This document shows positions 53,295 through 62,325 of a DNA stretch of 64,000 nt, one piece after another. The stretch is from Polyangium sp. 15x6 (GTDB lineage: Bacteria; Myxococcota_A; Polyangia; Polyangiales; Polyangiaceae), in NCBI RefSeq assembly GCF_029960785.1, contig NZ_JASBQE010000061.1, forward strand, positions 1 through 64,000, given 5' to 3'. The translations under genes were made by a program, and so were the position numbers. The notes below the pieces were generated by a model. That model had not been told where the DNA came from. It did no database searches and saw only the letters and a list, made by a program, of their open reading frames with translations. Position 1 is the stretch's first letter, and each line of letters starts with the position of its first letter.

Positions 53295-55943
53295 CTACAG
53301 CGTGTGCTGGAAGAAGCCCATGATGCGGCGACCGACGCGGTTGCCGAAGGGGTGCATCTGCGGCGCTTCGTCGACGAGGCCCCCGAGCGCGTTGTACACG
53401 ACGAGCGAGACCTCGCCGGTCGTGCTGGCGATCGGGAAGCGCCACCCGACGCGCCCGTTCAGGAGGGCGTAGCCGGGGATGTCGAAGGTCTGCACCTGGA
53501 TGCCCGAGAGCGTGGCGACCTGCTCGGCCCACGTCTGCGCCGACTGGTAGTGGAAGGTGATCTCGCCGTCGATGCCGGGCTTCGTGCGGAGCTGGACGCC
53601 GGCGTTGATCTTGTGCCGGCTCGTGCGCTGGTCCGTCGGCGCCGAGCAGCCGTCGGGCAGCTCCTGCGAGGAAATGTTCAGCGCGTAGTTCGCGAAGATG
53701 TCGAGGCCCTCGATCGGGTAGAGGCGCGTGCCGACCTCGCCGCCGAACACGTTCTGGATGTCGCAGCGGTTCAGCCACCCGCCGAAGCCGACCGTGTAGC
53801 GGCCCGTCTCCGGGTTGAGCCCGCCGAGCCCGTCGGCGCGGTTCGCCAGCGTGAGCGGCCGCTCGCCGGCGAGCGCGATCAGATCCGAGATGCGGTTGTA
53901 ATAGGCGGTCGCTTCGAACTCGAAGCGATCACTCATCTGGTTCAGGTAGCTCGCCTCGGCCGTGATGATGCTCTCGGGCCGGAGCCGGAAGGCCGTGTCC
54001 TCGTAGCGCTGCGACGCCGAGATCAGCTCGACGCCCGGGAGCTGAAGCTGGATCGGCAGATCGAGGTACGACTCGAGGAAGGTCGTGTTGCGGAACGCGG
54101 TCGAGCCGCTCACGCGGATCGACTGGAGATCGGTCGGCTTGAAGATGAGCGAGCCGCGCGGCGAGACCTTCACGGTCCCGAGGTAGGGCACGTAGTCGGC
54201 GCGGCCCGAGACGACGAGCTGCACGCTCTTGCCGAAGTGCAGCGTGTCCTGGAGGAAGAGCGAGCCCCAGTTCTCGATCGGCGTGTCGTCCTGCAGGTAC
54301 GTCCAGGTGATCGACTTCAAGCGGTACGCGGCGCCGGCGCGGAGGCTGTGCTCGACCGACTTCGGCCACGTGACGTCCTTGAAGAAGTTGAGCTCGGCGT
54401 CGACGACGTTCTGGTTCGCCTGGCTCGGGAAGAGCGTGTGGCCGTAGTAGTCGTGGTTCGACGAGGTCTGCGCGGCGACGCGGGCGTAAAAGACGCGCGC
54501 GGAAAAGTTCTCGGTCTTGAAGAGCGCGGTGATGTCGGAGTTGTCGAAGCGGGCGCGGTAGTCGTTGAACGGGCCGATGCCGTAGACGTCGATGTCGCTG
54601 CGCGCGAAGCCGCCGCCGATCTGGAGCTCGCGGTTGTTCTTGAAGCGCTGCGCGAGGCGGATGTCGACACGCAGGTTCTCCGCGCCGAGGTTCTGGTTCG
54701 GATCGAAGACCACGATGTCCTTTCGTCCGTCCTGCACCTCGCGGGTCCAGCGTGAATACCGGGTGTAACCGACCGACGCGCGATACCCGAGGTCGCCGTC
54801 GCGCCCCGTAGCCCACGCCGAACCGTAGCCCTGGCCGCTGTCGCCGTATCCCACGCGGAAGCCCGTGCGTCCCTCGCCCGGCGCGATCGTGATGATGTTG
54901 ACGACGCCGGCGAACGCGTTCGCGCCGTAGAGCGCGGAGCCCGGGCCACGCACGACCTCGATGCGCTCGATCTGATCGACGTCGATCGAGAGCGTCTCCC
55001 AGAACGTCGCGCCGAGGATGTCGAGGTACGCGGGCCGCTGCCCGTTGATGAGCACGAGCAGCTTGTTCGCGAGGCGGCTGTTGAAGCCGCGCATCGAGAC
55101 GTTCGTGTCGCCGCCCGTGATTTGCATGACGTCCATGCCGGGCACGCGACGCAAGAGCTCGGGGATACGCGTGATGCCCGAGAGGCGGATGTCCTGCCGC
55201 GTGATGATCGTGGTCGAGTTCGGCGAGTCGAGCGGGCTCTGGGCGCCACGCGAGGCCGTGATGACCGTCTCGCGGTAGACGTCCTCGTCGCGCGCCTTGC
55301 CGACGATCTTGTTGACGTCGGCCTGCGCCTGGCCGTCGCCGGACGTGGTGTCGCCGGGCTTGGTATCGCCGGGCTTCGTATCGCCGAGCTTGGTGTCGCC
55401 GGGCTTCGTATCGCCCGGTTTGGTGTCGCCGGGCTTGGTATCACCGGGCGTGGTGTCACCGGGCTTCGCGTCGCTCGGTTTGGTGTCGCCCTCGTTCGTC
55501 TTCGGCGGCTCGGTGTTCTTCGTTTGCTCGGCGCGCTGCAGCGCGAGCTTCTCTTCGAGCTGCTTCAGGACCTGCGCGGCCTCGGCGCGGTCGGGCGGAT
55601 CGGACGCGACGTACTGCTTGTACGCGTTGATGGCCTGCTCGAGGTTGCCGGCCTCGGCGTGCGCGCGGGCGATGTTGAAGAGGACGTTCGGGTGCGGAAG
55701 GATCTCCTGCGCGCGCTCGAGCTCCTTGATGCCCTCGGGATAGTTGCCCTTGCTGATGAGCTCCATGCCCGCGCGGAAGTGCCGCCTCGCCTCGGTGCGC
55801 GCGTCGGCCATCGCGGGGCCCGCGGCGAGGGCCGTGGCGAAGGCGAGGGCGAGCGCGACGAGCGCGCGCGTCGAGCGCGTGCGTCGTGGCTCCGTGGAGG
55901 AAGAGGGCGCGTCACGGTGGGCGGATGAGGGCTCGGACGACAT
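53295..55943 (-). CDS. TonB-dependent receptor with N-terminal TPR and GDTKP linker
   Basis: 882 residues. Signal peptide ends near ALAAGPAMADA. Residues ~48-135 are TPR-like (AGMELISKGNYPEGIKELERAQ; LEQAINAYKQYV). A repetitive linker of GDTKP-type pentapeptides covers ~152-204. The plug starts near 220 (ETVITASRGAQSPLDSPNSTTIITRQDIR..IPELLRRVPGMDV, RIEVVRGPGSALYGANAFAGVVNIIT) and a ~20-strand barrel follows, ending with an aromatic-type RRIMGFFQHTL. It should import a ligand across the outer membrane; ligand unknown. Confidence 0.92.
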   Translation of the reverse strand: MSSEPSSAHRDAPSSSTEPRRTRSTRALVALALAFATALAAGPAMADARTEARRHFRAGMELISKGNYPEGIKELERAQEILPHPNVLFNIARAHAEAGNLEQAINAYKQYVASDPPDRAEAAQVLKQLEEKLALQRAEQTKNTEPPKTNEGDTKPSDAKPGDTTPGDTKPGDTKPGDTKPGDTKLGDTKPGDTKPGDTTSGDGQAQADVNKIVGKARDEDVYRETVITASRGAQSPLDSPNSTTIITRQDIRLSGITRIPELLRRVPGMDVMQITGGDTNVSMRGFNSRLANKLLVLINGQRPAYLDILGATFWETLSIDVDQIERIEVVRGPGSALYGANAFAGVVNIITIAPGEGRTGFRVGYGDSGQGYGSAWATGRDGDLGYRASVGYTRYSRWTREVQDGRKDIVVFDPNQNLGAENLRVDIRLAQRFKNNRELQIGGGFARSDIDVYGIGPFNDYRARFDNSDITALFKTENFSARVFYARVAAQTSSNHDYYGHTLFPSQANQNVVDAELNFFKDVTWPKSVEHSLRAGAAYRLKSITWTYLQDDTPIENWGSLFLQDTLHFGKSVQLVVSGRADYVPYLGTVKVSPRGSLIFKPTDLQSIRVSGSTAFRNTTFLESYLDLPIQLQLPGVELISASQRYEDTAFRLRPESIITAEASYLNQMSDRFEFEATAYYNRISDLIALAGERPLTLANRADGLGGLNPETGRYTVGFGGWLNRCDIQNVFGGEVGTRLYPIEGLDIFANYALNISSQELPDGCSAPTDQRTSRHKINAGVQLRTKPGIDGEITFHYQSAQTWAEQVATLSGIQVQTFDIPGYALLNGRVGWRFPIASTTGEVSLVVYNALGGLVDEAPQMHPFGNRVGRRIMGFFQHTL
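55332..55490. repeat. 15-bp coding repeats (GDTKP) inside the TonB receptor gene
   Basis: About ten tandem 15-bp units, plus-strand form gtatcgccgggcttg with small changes, encode the GDTKP/GDTTP linker. Variable unit number would keep frame and alter linker length. Confidence 0.85.
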
Positions 55944-56020
55944 GGCGGTTCCTCGGGGGCAAACCGCACTCTACACGAGCATTCAACCGCCCTCACCGCC
56001 ATTTCGGCGGACGGCGCGCG

Positions 56021-57730
56021 TCAGTATGGATTGCCTTTGTAAGGATCCGGCTTGTAGTTCGGATCCTTGTTGCCGCCGGTCTTCGTCGTGGCAGGCGCGG
56101 TGCGCACGCCGCCCGCGGCGGCGTCGAGCGTGACCTTCACCTTCTCCTCGACGACCGTGACTTTGATGGTCTTCGACTGGTAGCCCTTCTTCGACAGCGT
56201 GAGGCTGTGCACGACGTCGGCCGCGGCGCCGGCGCCGCGGAACGTCACGTCGCAGGGCGTGCCGCCGCAGAGCGTCTCGTTGCCCTCCATGACGCTCGCG
56301 CCGGAAGGATCACTCTCGATGTGCACGACGCGATCGCCCGGACGCGCAGGCGCCTGCGGCGTGGTCTGCGTGGGCGTGGGCGGCGGCGTCGTCGCGGGCG
56401 AGGCGCTGCCCGCCGTCGGGTCGCCGGAGCCGCGGGTCTGCGTGAGCGTGATGATGATGCCCACGAAGCCGAGCACGAGGACGCCCGTGATCAACATGAA
56501 CCGACGTTTGCCGCTCTGGCCGGCGAGCGCGTCGGGGTCGGGCAGGGGCATCGGCTGCGAGGCCGTGAGCGGATCGCTGAGCGTGTTCGGGCCGCTGAAG
56601 CCGAGCGCCGCGGGACGCGCGCCGGAGAGCGAGAGCGACGTCGAAGGGCCGCTGTCGCCGGGCGGACTTGAAAGCCTGCGCAGCGGGCCCGAGAGGCCGG
56701 TCGTGTCGCCGGGCGGGAGGCTGTCGAAGCTTCGCGGCCGGTGGAACGCGCCGGAGTGCGCGTAGGCCTGGTACGGCCCCGTCATCATCTCTTCGGCGCC
56801 GCCGCCGCAACGCTTCAGCGCGCTCAGCAGTTCGTCCATGGTCCCGAAGCGACGCTGCGGATCCTTCTCGAGACAGCGGAGGACGATCGCCTCCATCTCC
56901 TCGGAGATCGCGAGGTTCGGGTTGTAATGGATCATCGGCGGCGGCGGGTCGTTCACGTGCGCCATGAGCGTGCCGACGCCGGGGCCCTTGTCGAAGGGCA
57001 CCTTGCCGCAGAGCATCTCGTAGAGCATCACGCCGAGCGAGTAGATGTCGGTGCGGCCCGAGACCTCCGCGCCCACGATCTGCTCGGGCGCCATGTACTT
57101 CGGCGAGCCCATGAACAGGCCTTGCTGCGTGAGATCCTCCGCCTCGCCGGTCACGTCCTTGACGAGGCCGAAGTCGAGGACCTTCACGTTGTCCCGTTCG
57201 TCGCCGTGTTGTGTCAGGAGCACGTTGCCCGGCTTGAGGTCGCGGTGCACGACGCCGATCTGGTGCGCCTCGCGCAGCGAGCGGCAGATCTGCCGGGCGA
57301 CGTGACACGTGCGGCCCTCGGGGAACGGGCCTTCTTCGCGCAGCACGCGGTGGAGCGTCTTGCCGTCGACGAACTCCATCGCGATGTAATAGATGTCGTC
57401 GCTCTGCCCGTAATCGAACACGGTGACGGTGTTCGGGTGCGTGAGCTTCGCGGCGATCGACGCTTCGAGGAAGAAGCGCTTGTGGAACTCCGGATCGCGG
57501 TCGCCCTCGTACTTCGGGGAGAGGACCTTGAGGGCGCAGATGCGTCCGAGCGGCGCTTGCTCGGCCCGGTACACCTTGCCCATGCCGCCGCGGGCGATGA
57601 CGCCGACGATCTTGAAGCGACCGCCGATGGTCATCCCGATGAGGGGATCCGGCGCGGCCCCCCTCGGGTCATCGACGCCCTCCGCCTGCTGGTCTTGTCG
57701 GGACGCGCCCATATGTGGAACCTGGGCCAT
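56021..57730 (-). CDS. Transmembrane Ser/Thr protein kinase with PEGA domain
   Basis: 569 residues from ATG 57730 (an in-frame ATG at 57712 is also possible). The kinase domain ~38-300 has GVIARGGMGKV, Lys68, HRDLKPGN (162-169) and DFG (186-188). A disordered Ser/Pro region leads to one membrane helix (MLITGVLVLGFVGIIITL, about 415-435). Outside lies a Pro/Thr stretch and a PEGA domain (VVHIESDPSGASVMEGNETLCGGTPCDVTF...LTLSKKGYQSKTIKVTV), a surface-binding module. Typical envelope-sensing kinase of myxobacteria. Confidence 0.94.
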   Translation of the reverse strand: MAQVPHMGASRQDQQAEGVDDPRGAAPDPLIGMTIGGRFKIVGVIARGGMGKVYRAEQAPLGRICALKVLSPKYEGDRDPEFHKRFFLEASIAAKLTHPNTVTVFDYGQSDDIYYIAMEFVDGKTLHRVLREEGPFPEGRTCHVARQICRSLREAHQIGVVHRDLKPGNVLLTQHGDERDNVKVLDFGLVKDVTGEAEDLTQQGLFMGSPKYMAPEQIVGAEVSGRTDIYSLGVMLYEMLCGKVPFDKGPGVGTLMAHVNDPPPPMIHYNPNLAISEEMEAIVLRCLEKDPQRRFGTMDELLSALKRCGGGAEEMMTGPYQAYAHSGAFHRPRSFDSLPPGDTTGLSGPLRRLSSPPGDSGPSTSLSLSGARPAALGFSGPNTLSDPLTASQPMPLPDPDALAGQSGKRRFMLITGVLVLGFVGIIITLTQTRGSGDPTAGSASPATTPPPTPTQTTPQAPARPGDRVVHIESDPSGASVMEGNETLCGGTPCDVTFRGAGAAADVVHSLTLSKKGYQSKTIKVTVVEEKVKVTLDAAAGGVRTAPATTKTGGNKDPNYKPDPYKGNPY

Positions 57731-57857
57731 CGGGTTTTGGATCCTCGGCGAGCGGCGGCCCCCTAAGGCACGCTCCGGTTGCGCGAAAAGTCTGCCGGTC
57801 GCGCGCTCTTGTGTCAATTGTGCTGACCATTCGCCCCGGTGCGAGGGGCCCGGGTGA

Positions 57858-58478
57858 TCAGCCGAGGGAAGTTCGTCCAGGGGGCGTCGGCGTCGACGGA
57901 ACGACCTGCCCCGATGCAGGACCCGGGCCCGGCGGGGGCGTCGAAGGGTTGATGGGCGCGCGCGGCGCGGAAGCCGGCGCGTCGGCCGCCGTGAGGTCGG
58001 GGAGCGGGATCGCCATCCCGATGCCGCTTGGCATGGGCGCGGCCTTGGGGATCATCGGGACCTGCGCGGAAGGCGGAGTCACGGCGAGCATCGCGGGCGT
58101 GCTCACCTTGCCCGAGGACAGCGGGCGCGTGTCGGAGCCCTCCACGAGCACGCCGTCGACCTCCATCATGAGCGTCGCCGAGGTGACCACGATGTGCCGG
58201 CCGAGGCGCTTGACGAGCAAGACCGCGCGCGCGCCGGGCGACCAGCGCGGCAAGACACGCGCCTTGTCGGACTCCTCGTCGACGAGCCACCCGACGAGCT
58301 CCGAGCCCACGAGCTGCGACGACGTCGCGGCCACGAGCTTGCCGGCCTTCAGGCGATACCGGCTGTTCTTCGTCTCGAAGACCCGATCGCCAGACACGTC
58401 GGGGCGCAGCCTTCCCTCGAGAAAGGCGTCGATGCTCACGCGGACGACGCGATCGGTGTCGGGCTCGAGGAAGTTCAT
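57858..58478 (-). CDS. Hypothetical protein with PilZ-like N-terminal domain and Pro-rich tail
   Basis: 206 residues. ATG at 58478 is preferred to 58490 because GGGAGG precedes it at proper spacing. The first ~120 residues are beta-rich and basic (RVVRVSIDAFLEGRLRPDVSGDRVFETKNSRYRLKAGKLVAA), somewhat like a PilZ-type barrel but without the RxxxR..DxSxxG signature. The rest is Pro/Ala/Ser-rich and probably disordered. No signal. It lies upstream of the kinase gene on the same strand. Confidence 0.75.
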   Translation of the reverse strand: MNFLEPDTDRVVRVSIDAFLEGRLRPDVSGDRVFETKNSRYRLKAGKLVAATSSQLVGSELVGWLVDEESDKARVLPRWSPGARAVLLVKRLGRHIVVTSATLMMEVDGVLVEGSDTRPLSSGKVSTPAMLAVTPPSAQVPMIPKAAPMPSGIGMAIPLPDLTAADAPASAPRAPINPSTPPPGPGPASGQVVPSTPTPPGRTSLG

Positions 58479-58556
58479 GGCGCCTCCCATGGGGGAACCC
58501 CGTCATGCCTCGATTATCACGCCCTGTCGCGGAGATACATCCCCCGGCATGCGGAT

Positions 58557-58601
58557 CCCGAGAGACCACCCGGCCGGCGTTCGGCCGCATGGTCTCCCGG
58601 G
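58557..58601 (-). terminator. Hairpin terminator after the riboswitch-controlled gene
   Basis: Stem of 4 + 7 bp with one mismatch (cccg-a-gagacca with tggtctc-c-cggg), with a second inner stem cggcc/ggccg in the loop. It starts 30 nt beyond the stop at 58631, so the riboswitch unit appears monocistronic. Confidence 0.6.
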
Positions 58602-58630
58602 CTACCACATGAAACGGGATTCGCAGGGGA

Positions 58631-59842
58631 TCAGGGAACGCGAGCCACGACCGCGAGGACCGTGGTGTCGCTTCCGCGTTGACCGACCACCCAGATCCGA
58701 TCTTCGTCGTCCGTGAAGAAGGGGAGCGACGTGCCGGCCGTGGCCGCCGAGAGGAGCACGCCCGGCGTGCCCTCCGCGACGACGGCCCCGCTTTGCACGC
58801 GGTAACGCTGCGCGACGACGTCGAGCGCATCGAACGTCGTCCCATCGATGGGCTGGAACGCGAGCACGCCGGCGTCGTCGGATCCGGGCGCGATCGCGGC
58901 GAGGCTGCCCGCGTAGCCCGGCAGCGTGAAGAGCGACGCGCCGGCGGTGGGTGCCGCGCCTCGCGCGACCTTCTCCGCCGCGTAGCCGCGCGCGTCTTGA
59001 TCCCCGCTCGCCTCCGACATCACGACGAACACGTTGCCCGCGCGATCCGCGGCGAGGGGACCGGACGCGACGCCGAAAATGTCGACCGCCGCCGGCGCGC
59101 TGCACGTCATGTCGCCATCGGGCACGAGCCGCGGCATCGACGCCGCGGTGCCGCAGGCGTCAGCCGCGTAGAGGGCGTTCGTCTTCGTCGCGGCGTCGTT
59201 CACGGCCGAGATCCCCGTGTAGATCAGGCGCCCGAGCGTCTCGTCGCCCAAGCCGACGCCCGCATAGAACCCGTTCACCGGGTAACGCGTCGCGACGGTC
59301 GTGTCGTCGAGCAGGATGATCTCGCCCGTGAGATCGGAGGCCGTGTACGAGACGACCGTCCAGCCGAAGAACGGCAGGTCGATCGCTTGAGCACCAAGGA
59401 ACGTCATCGCCGGGATCTTCGTGTCGACGTCGGCCTTCGTGATCGTGAGCTTGCCCGTGGCGCCCTCGGGCGGCGTGAGGCGCTCGATCGTCACGGAGCC
59501 GGGCGCGGGCGCGGCGCTCACCGCGACAGGGCCGCCGTGCCTGCCCCACGTCGAGGGCAGACCGACGACCGCGTCGGATTCGTACAGCCCGACGACGCAG
59601 AACGCGGCGTCCTTCACGGTGAAGAGATCCGCGTACGTTGAAGCGTCGAGGCACGCGCTGCCGCCGCCGCCTCCGGCGCCGCCGCTACCACCGCTGCCGC
59701 CGCTACCGCCGCTGCCGCCGTTGCCGCCGTTGCCGCCGCTTCCGTTCGAGTCGTCGCTGCACGCGACCATCATCAAGCTCGCGCCGATCGCGAGGGCGAG
59801 CGCGAGCCGCGCGCTCTTCCAGCGTTTCGATTCGTCGTTCAT
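58631..59842 (-). CDS. Lipoprotein of unknown function under cobalamin riboswitch
   Basis: 403 residues. The start at 59842 has GGAGAC upstream and gives lipobox SLMMVAC followed by a long Gly/Ser/Asn linker (GGNGGNGGSGGSGG). The mature domain is beta-rich with four or five cysteines (SACLDAS, AAFCVVG, DACGTAAS, MTCSAP) and repeated acidic turns, suggesting a propeller-like fold. No known family recognised. The B12 riboswitch in its leader implies a job in cobalamin capture or in replacing a B12-dependent function. Confidence 0.87.
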   Translation of the reverse strand: MNDESKRWKSARLALALAIGASLMMVACSDDSNGSGGNGGNGGSGGSGGSGGSGGAGGGGGSACLDASTYADLFTVKDAAFCVVGLYESDAVVGLPSTWGRHGGPVAVSAAPAPGSVTIERLTPPEGATGKLTITKADVDTKIPAMTFLGAQAIDLPFFGWTVVSYTASDLTGEIILLDDTTVATRYPVNGFYAGVGLGDETLGRLIYTGISAVNDAATKTNALYAADACGTAASMPRLVPDGDMTCSAPAAVDIFGVASGPLAADRAGNVFVVMSEASGDQDARGYAAEKVARGAAPTAGASLFTLPGYAGSLAAIAPGSDDAGVLAFQPIDGTTFDALDVVAQRYRVQSGAVVAEGTPGVLLSAATAGTSLPFFTDDEDRIWVVGQRGSDTTVLAVVARVP

Positions 59843-59999
59843 GTTCGTCTCCGCATGGGCGACACACCCGCGCCCTCGGGTCTCGTGGACGGGATCGAGT
59901 GATCCCGCCGAAGAGCGGCGCCGGCGTGGGCATGGACGGAGAGACGCGGACGCGAGGGCCCCCGCGCCGCATGCTCCACCCCGGAGGCCGCGGTCGGGC

Positions 60000-60172
60000 C
60001 TCGACGCAGCAGGTTTCCTGGCTCCCGGATCGTCCTCGGGCGGACCTTCCCGCGCGTTCGCGCCTCCCCGGCTCGCACCAGGGAAGAGCTCTCCGCGCAG
60101 TGGATCTTCCGCCTTCGTCCCCGGCTACAGTGGCGGGGGCCGCGCCGGCGTTGGACCGGCTTCCCTGTTGTC
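60000..60172 (-). promoter_or_regulatory. Cobalamin (B12) riboswitch
   Basis: Read on the minus strand, the conserved blocks occur in order: aGGGAAgCCGGTCcAA near 60168-60150, GCgGcCCCCGCCACTGTA near 60144-60125, GGGACGAAGGCGGAAGA, tCCACTG, GGGAAGG, and the diagnostic GAGCCAGGAAACCTGC at 60024-60009. These match the cobalamin aptamer consensus. It sits about 160 nt upstream of the lipoprotein gene at 58631-59842 on the same strand, with no intervening gene. The GC-rich expression platform between 59850 and 60000 can form several hairpins. Confidence 0.93.
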
Positions 60173-60179
60173 CGGCGCG

Positions 60180-60601
60180 TGCGCCCGGCGAGCCTCGACT
60201 CGCCGCACGAACGCGCCCACTGCTCGAGATTGGCGGACCCCAGAATTTCCATCCCGGAGCCAGCACGGGGCGGCGTAGGCGATGAACGAGCGTGCAGTCA
60301 AGAAGAGGTTCATCGACGGGAGCGCTCGCTCACTCGCCGGCTTCTCGGGCGTGGGGAGGCGACCACGGGGGGGCCACAAACAGCAGCGGTAGGGGGGACG
60401 CGAGGGGAGGGGCCACGGGCCGCCCGGGCCGCGCGGTGGGCCCGGACCGACCCCGAAACCCCGGAAAACGCTTGTCCGCGCGGGAAGGTACTCGTTCTTG
60501 AAAAGGACTCGTTGCGCTCTCGCCCGAGATGGACGACGCTTGTGGGAAACCAGCACCGTCCCGACCCACTGGGCAACGAGGCGGCTGACCCTCTTCTCGT
60601 C
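60180..60601. other. Intergenic region upstream of the kinase-FHA gene
   Basis: No gene with convincing coding character. The frame upstream of the kinase start is open from 60179 but Arg/Pro-rich, overlaps riboswitch DNA and has no domain, so it is treated as untranslated. Promoters for the divergent units probably lie here, but I could not pick a defined -35/-10 or sigma-54 site. Confidence 0.5.
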
Positions 60602-62290
60602 GTGACCAACAGAACTCCTCCCCCCCCGATCACTCCCGGAACGGTCATCAACGACCGATACGAAATCCGACAAAGCCTCGGCAAGGGTGGCATGGGCGAG
60701 GTCTTCCTCGCATTCGACCGATCGACGCAGCAAGAGGTCGCGCTGAAGGTCGTGCGCGAGGAATCGCGCATGCCCGGCGACGACGAGGCGCTGCGGCAAG
60801 AGCTCTTGCTTGCGCGATCGGTCGCCCATCCCAACGTTTGCAAGGTCTTCGATCTCGCCCCGAGCCTCTGGGGGCCCATCCTCGTGATGGAGAAGATCGC
60901 CGGACAAACCCTCCACACGCACATCCGGAAGAAGAAAGCGCAAGGCGGCTACACCGCCGACGAGTTCCGGAAGATCGCGTCGGAGGTGTGCAGCGGCCTC
61001 GCTGCCATCCACGCGCAGGGGCTCGTGCACGGCGATCTCACGCCGGGCAACGTGATGGTGAGCGAAGGCCGCACCGTCATCCTCGATTTCGGCTTCGCGC
61101 AGGAGCGCGCCCGCGCTTCGGCGCGTCGCCCCGGAGCGCCTCCGGACGGCGGCACGCCGAACTACATGTCGCCCGAGCGCCTGCGCAACGGCGGCGCCAG
61201 CGTCGACGACGACGTCTACGCCATGGTGCTCACGCTCTGGGAGATGTGGACCTGCCGCGTCCCCGAGCCGGGCTACAAGCCGCGCGCGCGGCCCATGCGC
61301 CAGCAGATCATGTTCGACGTGCCCGCGGGTCTCGCGACCGACGAGGTCAAGCAGATCTTCCGCGGCATGAACGAAGACCCGACGATGCGCCCCCAGGCGC
61401 GTCACCTTCGGTTCTTCAACCCGACGCAGCTCACGACGAGCCCGATCCAGCTCCCGCGCGAGCGCCTCGAGCCAGGGCCGCCGCCGGGCCGCGCCCAGAC
61501 CGCCGCGTTCACGCCCGGCGCGCAGTCGCTGCTCATCACGTACGCGACGAACGCGCCGGAGATCGTCGGGCAGATCCTGCCCCTCGACAAACCGATCATG
61601 ACCCTCGGCCGTCGCGCCGATCAGGACCTCGTGATCCCCGAGGCGACGGTGAGCGGCCAGCATGCGCTGCTCCGCTGCCAGTCGGGTTCGTGGACGATCG
61701 AGGACCTCGGCAGCACGAACGGCAGCTACGCGGAGTTCGGCTTCGAGCGCAAGAGCCAGATCACCTTCATGCACAACGGCGAGGTTCAGGTCGGCGAGTG
61801 CCGCCTGAAGCTCGTGAGCTTCGGCCCCGAGTCGCCCTCGCACAAGCGCGCGCGCCAGTATCTCGCGAAGCGCGACGGCCTCACGGGCTTGCTCGTGCGC
61901 GAGCACCTCATGAAGGCCATCGACGAGGACGGGCTCTTCGCCGAGTGGGCCGAAGTGAACGTGCAGGTCGCGCGCTACGAGCTGCGCGGCCCGAACCGGC
62001 AGGTGAGCGAGAGGCCCACGATCCTCGAGATGCTCGCGCTGCGCAAGGCGGCCCAGCGCGTCGTCGACCTGACGGAGATGCTCATGTTGAGCCTCACGCC
62101 CGTCGTCGCCGGCCGCACCGGGCCGCTCAAGTTCGTGGTGTCGATGGTTGGCCACTCCCTCGAAGAGGCCCGCCACGTCGTCGAGCAAGTCCTCTCCCAG
62201 GTGCAAGGCACGCTGCCGGATTCGCTCGAGCTCACCGCCACCATCGTCAAGGGCGAGCCGGGTCGACCGGCCCGGACCCTCCTCGATTAA
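60602..62290 (+). CDS. Ser/Thr kinase-like protein with FHA and GGDEF-remnant domains
   Basis: 562 residues from GTG 60602, just before the kinase domain. Kinase motifs: GKGGMGEV, Lys49, DFG (162-164). The catalytic loop reads HGDLTPGN (143-150), lacking the usual Arg of HRD. Residues ~335-425 form an FHA phosphothreonine-binding domain (MTLGRRADQDLVIPEATVSGQHALL...DLGSTNGSY). The C-terminal ~125 residues begin like a GGDEF domain (RDGLTGLLVREHLMKAI) but have no GG[DE]EF loop, so diguanylate cyclase activity is not expected. Probably a cytoplasmic signalling protein. Confidence 0.9.
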   Translation: MTNRTPPPPITPGTVINDRYEIRQSLGKGGMGEVFLAFDRSTQQEVALKVVREESRMPGDDEALRQELLLARSVAHPNVCKVFDLAPSLWGPILVMEKIAGQTLHTHIRKKKAQGGYTADEFRKIASEVCSGLAAIHAQGLVHGDLTPGNVMVSEGRTVILDFGFAQERARASARRPGAPPDGGTPNYMSPERLRNGGASVDDDVYAMVLTLWEMWTCRVPEPGYKPRARPMRQQIMFDVPAGLATDEVKQIFRGMNEDPTMRPQARHLRFFNPTQLTTSPIQLPRERLEPGPPPGRAQTAAFTPGAQSLLITYATNAPEIVGQILPLDKPIMTLGRRADQDLVIPEATVSGQHALLRCQSGSWTIEDLGSTNGSYAEFGFERKSQITFMHNGEVQVGECRLKLVSFGPESPSHKRARQYLAKRDGLTGLLVREHLMKAIDEDGLFAEWAEVNVQVARYELRGPNRQVSERPTILEMLALRKAAQRVVDLTEMLMLSLTPVVAGRTGPLKFVVSMVGHSLEEARHVVEQVLSQVQGTLPDSLELTATIVKGEPGRPARTLLD

Positions 62291-62325
62291 CCCCGTGTCC
62301 TCCCGGTGAAGAGCTTCGGCCGACG

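Noticed and set aside
59843-60180. Coding frames on both strands across the riboswitch
   Set aside because: The conserved cobalamin aptamer blocks explain the region, and the frames have no domain similarity.
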